Below are positions 50,700 through 62,361 of a DNA stretch of 64,000 bases, piece by piece. The stretch comes from Dillenia suffruticosa (lineage: Eukaryota; Streptophyta; Magnoliopsida; Dilleniales; Dilleniaceae): assembly GCA_033439265.1 (NCBI GenBank), contig JAVTVX010000030.1:4342501-4406500 (forward strand). The letters run 5' to 3'. Below the pieces are notes generated by a model. That model did no database searches. It saw only the letters and a program-made list of their open reading frames with translations, and was not told the DNA's origin. Position numbers and translations under genes: made by a program. Position 1 is the first letter of the stretch. Every line of letters begins with the position of its first letter.

Positions 50700-52235
50700 C
50701 AATAATTTATTATTTAGAGAGGCTTGAAAATTTAAATCAGTCATGAAACAGCTATTAATTATTCAACCAGAGGAAGTAGTTTTTATATTTCTTTATATTG
50801 ACCTAGAAACTATTTTTAAATTATTTTTAAAATTAAAAAATACCAAATCTTAATTTCCTTTTTTTTATTTTTTGATAATGTTCTTATGCTATATCATTTT
50901 TTATATGAAATTTTACGTTATCGGTTTCTTATGACGTAAAAATGCCACGTAAATATTTCAGAGTCAAGTGAAACCCTAATATGTCAATTTAACTAAGTTT
51001 TACATAAATAGCAAGTGGCTAAATTATGTAAACCCCATCAAGGCATAAGCATAATATGCTAGAAAAATAACACCGTGACCTTCATTACGTGTGTTTTTTT
51101 TCTTTTTCTTTTTTTCCTAGTCGAATGTATTTACCTTTGTTTAATTCGAAAATAAAACCTCTACTTGATTCGTTTGGCATAGACAATCAACATGTTCCTT
51201 TGCCGGCTTTCAGAAACTATATAATGAGATTATATAATGAGCATAGCGGTGCTAACAGTTATTTTCGCTAATTAATTAAAAATGTCATATTTAATGTTTA
51301 AATAGGAAAAAATATTCGATGAGGGAGATTTATAAATTCTGATTTATTTGTTGTAAGAACTAGAAAATTATTATCTAAGATATTTTGTTGAATCTAATAC
51401 TGATTATTGAAGTTTTATGAAATTGGAGTAGAAGAATTAATGGGCAATCAACATTCCAATCCATCTTCCAAAAAATAATAATTAAAAAAATTAAAAAAAT
51501 TCTTTCTCCTTATATATTTTTGTACAATTTTAATTGGGCAATACATATCTACACAAAATATTTATCATGTAACATACATCAACACTTGAAGGGGGAGGTG
51601 GGATGGTAGCAATTTGCCTTATAGGTTAGGATTCAGATTCAATGCTTCTTATACTGATATTTCAATTTTGTACTTATGATTCAATCCCCTTCTCCCTCTC
51701 CACAGGTAAAATCAAGTAAAAATAGGTTCGTTAGTCTACCCGATATCTTTTTTATAAGGGTGAATATGAATTCAAATAGTAATTTTGATTTATTTACCGG
51801 TTATACCATGAAAATTATCAGTTATTAAGTAATTTTAAACACATGGGTTTCTAATTTAAAAAAAAAAAAAAAATTCCCTCCCCCTTTTAGCTTTTCTGAA
51901 CTAAATTACTATTTTCTTAAAAACCACTAAAAATAGAGGGTAAGGACCAAAAAGAGGGAGATGATTTTCATTATTTTTAAAGAGAAATATTTATATAAAT
52001 ATTTCTTTATTACTTGTGGATTCATTGCTTCTTGCTAAACTACCCACATTCCCTCTTTTTTGGCTTTTTCAAAATTAATATTTCCCCTTTTCTTTTACTC
52101 AAAAATATCATTTTCCATAAATATACTTCTTTATGACAACTACTTAGAATAATATATTGTAGGTATGCACCAAAGATTAAGACCCTCTTTGCCAAATCAT
52201 CCCCCTCCCTCCTCTTCTTATTTATCACAATATTT

Positions 52236-52266
<31 letters not shown>

Positions 52267-53280
52267 ATATCATTAGTAATGGACAAAGGGTAAGTACAGT
52301 ACCAAAAAGAGAGAGATGATTTTTATGCCCTTTATAGAAAAATATTTTATATCAATATTGATATGGGTCCCTCTCTCCCCCTTTTACATTTTCAAAAATT
52401 AAATTAATTTTTGTTTTTGTTTTTTTACTTTCCATTTGTTACAATAAATCATTCATAGTATCAAAAGGGAGGGAGATGATTTTGATTCCTTGTATAATAA
52501 AAATATTTATTCATATTAATATGTTGTCTATATTGCACTTGTGATTCACTCCCTTTCCCCAATTAAAGGATTTTTCTCTCTATGATTGTGGAGAGCTATT
52601 CACTCTAAACTAAACTTTTCACTTCAATATCTAGGCAATATCAATGATTTTTCTTGCATCTTCAAGATTCTCACGAAAATTGATAGTCGTTGGATGGATT
52701 ATGATCAAATTTTGATTATTCAAAATTAGATTAAATCTTGGACATCCAAAATTTTTAAAAAATAATTAAAATTTTGGATGATCAGAATTTGATTCTTATT
52801 TACTTAAAAGTCACCAACCCCAATAGAACAATTATCGTAGAAATACTAAAAACATTTTGTGTTGAGCCATTTAAAAAAAAAAGAAAAACTCGATTCTATT
52901 GTTGGGTTTCGAGTTAAATCTAATATAGTACGACATAAATTAATAGATATATTGAATCTTAATGCTAATATTTATAATCTTTGAAAATGAAAACTCGGTA
53001 AATATTAAATTTGAAAATCTAGCTAGCAATGTTTATAACTGTAATATTAAAATTTAAAACTTAACTAGAATTAACGGCACTTTTAACACGGGATAACAAA
53101 AAGTACCGACAAATAACTATAACTCCATGAACATTGAAACCTAGATGGAGTTCGAGCAAATCACCAACAAAAAAAAAATAAAAGAAGAAAAGCTTTCGAT
53201 ATATAAATCCTAGCAGAAAAACGATAATAACAATGTTAAACCACTAGGGTTCACTTGGGGTGGGGTCCGAGACTTATAAG
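50700..53280. other. AT-rich intergenic region with imperfect direct repeats
   Basis: Three related stretches begin near 51945, 52301 and 52460, each reading like CCAAAAAGAGGGAGATGATT followed by an AT-rich ATATTTAT block and CTCCCT-type text; spacing is irregular. No coding region recognised, although a 60-codon plus frame exists at 51089. Confidence 0.5.
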
Positions 53281-53290
53281 GTTTGCTGAG

Positions 53291-53300
53291 TATAAATAAG
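53291..53300 (+). promoter_or_regulatory. Candidate TATA box without an annotated gene
   Basis: GAGTATAAATAAGGGCC on the plus strand, a strong plant TATA match in otherwise ordinary DNA. A pyrimidine-rich leader-like stretch and two donor-like sites follow (GTGCAG|GTAATA at about 53541 and CCCCAAG|GTAAGG at about 53790), with an acceptor-like TTTTTGCAG at about 53712. Confidence 0.35.
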
Positions 53301-54033
53301 GGCCTGATGGATGTGGTTAAGATTTTGCCTAGATGGTGATGTATGAAGCCTCTCTCTTTCCAAGACCAGAGAGAGGGAAAGAGAGATTTCAATATCATCT
53401 CCTTTCTTTTCTCTGTCTTGTTTTCTTGTGGGGGTGGGGGGGTTGGGGATCAAAAAGGATTCTGCTTCTTCCATCTTCATATTAGCACAAAACGAGTGGT
53501 GTCGTCCCTATCAAGGCAGACTTTGCAGGCTAAGTGTGCAGGTAATATTGATTACAGCAATTGAGTGTTTAGTACAATTTTTGAAGGTCTATTAGTTAAT
53601 TATTTAGATGGGTTTTCACACGGTTCCTGTTGTTTATCATGTCAAGGACCAAGATCTGTCCACCATTTTCAAGTTTAAACGAAGTTCTATCATTAATCCG
53701 CCATTTTTGCAGCATCTGCAGCTGCGGATGGATGATGACACTCTAAATGGTTTTGGAGGTGGTAGACAGATGTCAAAACTCACCCCAAGGTAAGGATCAC
53801 GCCTTCTACTCCAACTAATGTCTGTTTGCCTTGGTCTCCGCCAACATTACACATTCTCATCACATTTTTTTCTATAAAACTCATGAATATTAATGTCCAT
53901 TGAGTTTATAGCTATTGGATCATCATGTCACTATCTTTCTGAGAGAGGTTTTTAAAATAATTGATCACTGATAGAACCCTCCACCCGTATACATATAGAG
54001 AGAGATGGGAATTTTAAGACTCTATATACCCTT

Positions 54034-54640
54034 GAATTTATAGGCTCCAACCCATCCATTATCCTTCGGTTTACTTGAAGGCAATGGAACAGGTATTGAT
54101 AAGGTTGATGATATTATGCATATAGGGACAGATGAGAATAATAAAACTTTATATAGACCATTCAATCACATAGAGCGATGGGAATTTTAACACACTAGAA
54201 TTTATAAGCTACTCCCTTTGGTCATGTGCATTGGCTACATGGAGGGCAATGGAAGAGGGATTCATAAGGACCCAAAAAGAGTTGATGACTAATTGGTTGA
54301 TGATATTATACCATCTAGCTTCGGCTTTTTTTTTTTTTTTTTTTTTTTAGGTGGTAACATAAAAACCGCAAAAATCACAAAAATAGAAGAAAATAGAATC
54401 ATCCACGAAAATTCTTCCACACTTAATACATCTCCAGAATTTATAAACTCATCCCTTTGGTCATGCATTCACTACTTGGAAGGCAATGGAAGAGGGATTC
54501 ATAAGAACCCAAACAGAGTCGATGACTAATACCATCTAGCATTGGTGGTTCTTTTTATTTTTTTTCTTTTTATTTTTTATTTTTTATATAGGAACCGTGA
54601 AAATCAAAGAAATAGAATCTTTGACACTTAACACATTCTC
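54034..54640 (+). repeat. Imperfect tandem repeats (three partial copies)
   Basis: Copies begin at 54034, 54198 and 54437 with GAATTTATA, then CCCTTTGGTCATG-like and GGCAATGGAAGAGGGATTCA-like text. Copies 2 and 3 are closest and each contains a long T-rich run (54327-54349 and 54551-54590). Confidence 0.8.
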
Positions 54641-55019
54641 CAAACTCCAATCATATAACCATGACTATAATTAGGAAACTTCAATTTTTATAATATATAC
54701 TAATGCAAACTGCTATTCTTTTAGTTATTATTATTTTTATTACGTCTCGTGTCGATTAACTCCATTGGAGTTCATGGTATATAAGTATGAAAATCTTAAA
54801 TTTAGTAGTTCGTTTTTAAGTTCGAGTAAGGTTCTCTAATATGGTATCAGAGGCAAAATCTAAATTTCTTTTATTAGACTCTAACCTATTTCCATCAGGG
54901 ATATATAAAGTTAGCCATCTATAGAGAAGGTTTACATGGACTCACTTTACCTTTATTTTTAATTTATAAATTTTGTAACTCTCTATTTTAATGGTTAATT
55001 TTTAAGCTAAAAGTTAATT

Positions 55020-55750
55020 TCTTTAAAATATATGATATATACTTTGATGGCTAATTATGAACATAAAATTGTGTTCTTTTTTTTTATTTATTTATTTTAG
55101 TATAACAACTAATTTTTATAATGGGAATAGAAATTTGTAATACATGTAGTATGTGGTATTTTTACAGAGATATTATTTGGAGTATGACAATTTTGATCTC
55201 TTGATAAGTTAGACTACAAGTTTGTTGATTCATGTTGCTGCATTTGTCAATCATCAATATTTTTAATGTTTCATTTTATTCCAATTTGATAGTTGGGAAG
55301 GAGAGAGAGAAGAAAAGACCAGGTACCAAACTCTCATGATTGTAACGATTGGGCGTTGCACTCCCATAATCATAAGTTTCGGTTTCGAGCCATAGAATTA
55401 GATAAATGAGATTTAGAAGAGTCAATTATTAATAGACTCCGTAATACTCACACCGAATTAGTTAGAAAAAATCCTACTGATCATTAAAAAAAATAAAAAA
55501 TAAAAAAGAAGAAGAAAAGACCATGGTTAGCAAGTTCTTTTAATGGGTAAAAAAAAAAAAAACTATTTTGAGCCCTGTATTCAAAAAAAAAAAAAAAAAG
55601 TATTTCAGCCCATTTAGCAGTCTTTTAGGTTTGTAAACCTGACAAGCCACAGCCCAACAAGATTTTGCTTCCCAAAGAAACTTGGTCCAACCAGAAGCAA
55701 ATAGTTTGAAGACTGATAGAATTTTCAAGGCCCATAGACAAAAATGGGCA
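55020..55750 (+). repeat. Duplicated segment, right copy (matches 42960-43700)
   Basis: Counterpart of 42960-43700, located about 0.7 kb left of the 3' UTR of the ATX-like gene. It lacks the long GA microsatellite. Two A runs occur at 55550-55562 and 55583-55599. Confidence 0.65.
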
Positions 55751-56622
55751 CTGTCCGATTAAACTCAAACGCCCATTGGGCGGGATTGATTTTCTCCTTC
55801 CCTTGGAACCCGCCCTTCCTCCAAACTTCCTATCCTCGTCCAAATATCTCGGCCTACCTTGATTATCAGGTGGGCCTATACACAGACACACTGCCCAAGT
55901 TTTCTTTTTCATTTTTTTTTTGATTTTAACTTACCCCCAACTAATTCAATTTGAGAACTGCAGAATCAAATTAAAAAACCGATTCTCTCCATATCTGTTT
56001 TTTCATTTCTAAAACTCAAATTCAAAACTTTTACTAAGAGAGACTAGTATTCTGTCATTAAACCCACGTGACACTAGTCATCGCCCAAATATTTTAGGAT
56101 CACATTCATCCATGCATGGTTGGTCGGTGCCATGAATCGTTTGAAGTACTTTCTTTATGTTACAATTTTTCATTGATGAAAGCCAGATGTCGTTAAATTT
56201 ACTATTTTTATTTTTTTCCTTTGGTTTTTTCATATAGTTTTTTAATAGTTGCATAGGAAGAGAAATGGAAATTATACGTTGTTCAACCCAAATGCACCAA
56301 GGCTCAAACATTAGCTTTTCTCACAAAACTTAGTATAAACTATTGAGATAAAATCACAGGACCATTCATAGAGAAAAGAATATCCAAAATAAATTGTTGA
56401 TTAGTTTATATATGTGTGTCCATATGAAGAATGTAAACTACAAATATAATAGAGGGATGCGGTTTGTATAATATAAACCTATGGCCAGTCAAAATGGCTG
56501 CTGAATTTACATATTATTCCAATCAATCAAATGGTAATAACAAATCTAAGAAACGAATCAATGGCGCTCCAAAAATTCCCCAACATTATGGGTTAGTCAC
56601 CTCAACAAGAAAAAGAGTTTCT

Positions 56623-59600
56623 TCAATTCATGAACTTTCTGCAGTTGGGTGCTCTGCAAAGACAGGGAACTTTAGAGTCTGCGGGCTCATCAGGATCAAA
56701 TAAGTAGTCATACCTGAAACACAAATACCAAGCAATTTAGAACATTTAAGGATTCAAAGAGTAGGGACAAACTTTATATTGGCCAATTTAAGCCAAATGC
56801 AGGCCAAACTCAGAGAAAATATTGAGAAATCAAAACCGGCCCAATCCCATCCCTAGAATGGGGCTGGACCGGGCTGGACTTCTAAAAGGGCACCGAAGCC
56901 AAGGCCCAACCCCAAAAAATTCGACCTTCCATTTTGAAGAAATACAATAGAAGCCACCCCAAGTCTAGTGCAGTACAGTCACGAAGAACTGCAAAAAGGT
57001 TAGGTCTAAGCATGGGACTAGAGGGCAAAAGGTAAATTGAAGATTTTACTTACGTCAGCTCATCGCCTGCAGAGACATCTGTCTTGGCAATAAGCATGAT
57101 GCAACTCTCTTCATCGCCAACGCTCATGATTCTTGCATAACAGTTTGGCATGCACTACAAGAATAATGATAAAGGTTATGAGATTGGAGTATTAACACCA
57201 TAACCGTCTAGGACAGACCATTCCATGTACAGGCAAAGTAGTTTCCCAAGTTGTATATAAGGTAAAGAACTAGGGTAAAATATTTTTGCAGAAAATAAAT
57301 CAAAAGCAAATGAAAAGTGCTCTGCAAGCGTTTTAAGATGACGGCTGCACGATGACCCCATAGAACAAGATGGCTTGCCATGGCACAAGCTAAAGATGAG
57401 ATGCATGTCATTACCTATTGAGCTAAACTTGCCCTCTATTAAAGGACACACGTGTTCAAAAGTGCCTAGCAAAGTGATCGCTAATATGGGTCAATGTGAT
57501 AACAGTCATGAAACTAAGTATTCAAGGTCAACTCTGAAACAACACAAGCACATCAAAACCACATCAGGCCTGAGTTGTAGATGATGGATCCCTTCAAATT
57601 CACATAGAACAAACAGAGGATATACATCAGTCTCAGCAGATTTTTCTTTTCTTTTTTTTTTTTTTAAAAAAGGGAACTTACAGAATGATTGATTAAGCGC
57701 GCAATGTTTCCTTTGTTTGTGGCATCAATTACCACCTCTTCACTTATCTTGAACAACTGCAGAAAACATACTAGTGGAATTAGCAATCATTCAAAGCATA
57801 ATCCATGAGTTCAAAATTTAACCATCCAAAACTAACATGACTGGCACTATGGTTTTTCAGCAAGACTCTTCTTGATACAAGATTGGCACAGTAATATTAC
57901 CAGCCATTACTTTGGGAAGTAGGAAGATAATTTCTTTCACTTTATTTGCACAGTCACTACATGAATGTGGTGAACCCCATTGAAAGGATCTAAATAGGTC
58001 AATCATCAAAAGAACACAAAGGAAAACCACTTTCAGGTAACATCAAAGAAACAAATTCTTGTTTCTCAAAAAGTTCACACTCTGTAGCAAGATCTTCAAA
58101 ACTAAACCAGCAGAAAACATTGTCATGCTCCTGAAGCTAATGACTCCATAACTTCAACATATGTGTATATAACGAATTCCCCAATAATGAAAATTATGTC
58201 TAGCTATGAACTTAGTAAATTGACAACAGAAGTATTTGATACTGGAATTACACAAGTAAAAAACATGTCAAGAATAACTCACGTAACAATCTTTCCCTTC
58301 TGACCGATACCGTGCTTCCCGCAGATCAGCAACACTACGTCTCACTTGCTCTCCTCGATACTCAAGCACCTGAGGACAAACATGCTTAGCAGTTAAAACA
58401 TATATGTCATCTGAAGAATCTCCGGATCATTTTCTTAATCTAATTATACACAACCCTATGAATTTCGAAAGAGGTGATGAGTATGATGTCAGAGGTAAAG
58501 CCACCAAACAATCCGCAAACTAACTTTGTCTTCAAATCCATTAAAGTCCTCTAATATAAGGAAGCTGACTATGATGGAGAAGGCAGCAAAATCTTTTAAG
58601 TCATGCAATTAGACATAAGACAATTTTTAGCAAATTCTCTCAAGTGTCAAATATAATACCATTTCTCCTTCTTGGATGCTGCGACGTGCAAAGAGGCCAC
58701 ATCCATGTATTCCAGATTTACCAAAACAAACACGATGATTTTCAGTTCTCTGAAATAAAAGCGAAAAATTATGTAAGATGAAGTCATATTGAAGAAAGGG
58801 AATATTATATAAATATATCAGGAAAATAGAAACATAATTTGCCTGTAAGTCATGAAGCCGATCCTTGAAAGTAGCAAAAGTTTTAGAATATTCCGATTCC
58901 TATTTTAACAGAAAAGCAACATTGAGTTAAATATAACTCAAGCTTCAACATATAGGAGAAAAAAATTTTGATATAACAAGGGGAAGAGAGTTACCCCGCG
59001 TGAGTTCAAGCTATCTATGACAACTAAAGGATGGCGTTGCGGTCCCATCAATCGATGGCATATTGGTTCTTCTCCAGTTGGCTAACAAAACGAGCAAAAG
59101 GAGAGAAATCTTACAAGATCAAAATGAGCATAATTCTTTAGAGACAAGCTGGCCCAAGAAAATAAATAAAAGGAGAATCTTGGAAGGATTGACAGTTTTC
59201 ATGAGTGAGGACACGTAATCAAGACACCATTGTACCTTATTGTTAGACCTTCTATAGATCCTGCACCTTGCTGCGGGCTCAAACTCACTAGTCTCTGGGA
59301 GTGGAGATTCTGGCTCTTCTGTTTTCTTAGTTGAAATTAGTCTTGTACCAAATTGCTTCTCAGTTTGGGGCAAATGTCCAGGTGAGAAAACCCCAGCAGG
59401 AGTCCTCACAACCAAAACAGCAGCAGGATCTGGATTCCTGCATAGGAAGCAAAATATCAAATGGGAAAGGTGGACTAGAAAATAGATTTATCTCAAAGCA
59501 ACATGAATAGCTCTTGCTGCATGCCATGGAGCATTAAATGTCAAATAAGTGTGATTACCAAATGTGTCAAGTGCTTATCGTTTGCCAAGCAATCAAAATT

Positions 59601-62300
59601 GAGCAAATTGAGTTAACTATTCAAAAGCTTAACATGTTAAAAATGTTTTTATGAATTATTTGTAAGATGGCTAGACCAACTCCAGTAGCATATAAACTTT
59701 GTGATCATTTTGAGAGATAGAAAACAAAAATTTAGGATTTATTTCTAAAGGAAGTTGAGTAAATCAGCAAAATCTCCAAAGAGGATATTTGGAGTTCTAA
59801 AAATGCCAACCAGCATTCATCTCTCTGGATGTGGAAATTAATATTGGTATTAAGAAAATGAACAAATAATCATTTTAATGACAGGGTAACATGTCTAAAC
59901 CATAAGGCCCAGGCATTAGGTATAGAACTAACTTTGGGAAATTTGGGAAATTTTTCATTTAATTTATTATTTAAGCCAAGATGAGCAATGGTTCAAGAGT
60001 GTAATTCCTCCCTAAACATTACCACAAAATCTCTTCAGGATTTTTTTGATAGAATTTGTACAACCCATCACAAGAAGGGCCTAAGAAGTATGTTTTAAAA
60101 AGCTACCACACGTAAAAATGAAATTAGGACAACATCAAGGGAATTAAATGTAAAACGCTATGTTCGATGGTTGTAGGAAATGGAATGCATTTCATACGCA
60201 ACAAGATAAATAAAAAGGGGTTCTCATAAATTTAATCTACAACTTTCTAACTGCAACTTCATGGCACACAACAGGCAACTATATACAGTCCATCCTTTTG
60301 TTCCTTTTTACATTTTGCATTTAAAGTTTAACCATTCTAAACACACAAAGGACTCTTAACATCATGTCTGCATCTACAACCCTAACAAATTTCCCTTCAA
60401 GCATGGGGCGAGCACATCACATTTTTCTTTTACTGATCTTGTTATACTCTGACAGAAGTACTGCATGACTTTCTAGTACTTTGACACAGGCAGAATCATC
60501 CAGAGTTAAAATTTATGATATTCATTTCTCTCATCACATCCATTTGAGGACAAAGGAGCCCACGTCCAAACAATTACTTAGAGAAAGGAAACACAAAAAT
60601 GTGAAGAGCATTTTAGGACAAAAGAGAATGACAAAGATAAGAAAGTGGACTGATTCTAACCTGTGAACAGCGCAATATGACACCATTTTTGTAAGTAGCA
60701 CTCCATTCTTTTTATATGAGTGCAGCTGAAAATAGATAACGTTAAGACCAATGTAATATCAATAGACAAAACAAACAAATGTAATAAGAAATAATGAAGC
60801 AAAAGGCAGAAAAACAGTGTGAAAACAATAAGCACAATTAGTGTCACCTTTCCATGTGCACAAGCATGTGATTTTTTTTTAATACATACTGTAAAGAATC
60901 AATTCTATAGGGAAGAAAAAAAAATTAACACTTAAGTGCCTAATCATAATACTTTTGTTTTTATACTTGCATAGTTTAAGCTACGGCAAAGTTTTAAGCA
61001 TTTAAATGTAACTGCATTTTCGGTCAATGACATATATATGCAATTATATACAATAGCAGGGACAGACCTAGGAATTCTAGTGTCAATTGCAAGTTCATTA
61101 AATATACCTCTCCTGCATGAAATACCATGATCCTAACCCACTTCAACATGAACAATTACAATGTCTGCCCTAGTAATATCTCAAATGTCACTCAACAAGC
61201 AGAGAAGTTTCCAATTTTACAAAGCATAATTTGCCAAAATAGAGAAATATCCGTGTTTATGATATTTTACACCAGAGTCCACTAGTTTTCAAAATGACAC
61301 ATTCAGCTCCTATATCATTATTTTTTAGGGAAAACTGCACATAACACTCCTTGATTTGCAACATTGGCAAGTTGCTCTCTGCGGTTTTAAAACTGCCAGA
61401 AAGCCCTCTGCTTCATTTTTTTGACAATTTGTCTCTGTAATTTCAACCTGGTAAAAAGCCCCGTATAGCTAGCAAAATTGGCACATCCTCCCCCCGGCAA
61501 TAACTGGAGTTACAAAAATAAAAAATAATATGAAATAAAAAAGAAGCAAAAAATCCAAGTGTCAAGATAAAAAAGATATATAACATATATTATGTTTCCA
61601 CCTCATGTCACTATTTTCTTCTTTCTTCCTCTTATTCCTCCTCTTCTTCCCAAACCATCTACATCTCCACCTTCCAACTGGAAAAGTTTGATTCTAACCA
61701 GAATCAATGCGATTTTTGTCTTATAGTGTCTATTTGCTATTTCACATAAATAGATGTTTCTGACTGTACATGGTTCTGAATCACATAGACCAACTGGTAG
61801 CAGATTAAATTTCTAATTTTGTTAGTCTTTTGGCTTAGAAAAGTGATGACATTAGTTGAAATAATTAAGTAACCTAATTTTTCCTATACAATCATGGAAT
61901 TTGATAAAGTTTTAGCTAGGATCATCTCCAGAATGAGAAGTAGTTAATTGTTTGGCCTTTTTGGTTGTTCAGCATTGCTCCTTCAGAATGCACTTCCATG
62001 TTGCTTTCCCCTCCCCACCCTTGGTTTTTGTTCTTCAAAATTGAGGCTACCTGATTCCAGACACTGATCATGTCATTTATTATCTTACATAATATGAGTG
62101 GAGTGCATGTCTGGTTCTTACCTTGAACATAAAATATACACTCCTTCATTTGTTAATTCTCTGAGGAACAGAAATTGAAAGGTTGCTCTGATGCAAACAA
62201 AGGGTCTCTGTCGCCTTTGTTGCATACTTAACATAATTTTGGCATGATCAGGCTGCAGAGCTTAGCAACCAAGACTCAAATCTCGACACATATGACTATC

Positions 62301-62361
<61 letters not shown>

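Noticed and set aside
51089..51271. 60-codon plus-strand frame
   Set aside because: Short, in AT-rich DNA, no promoter or family evidence.
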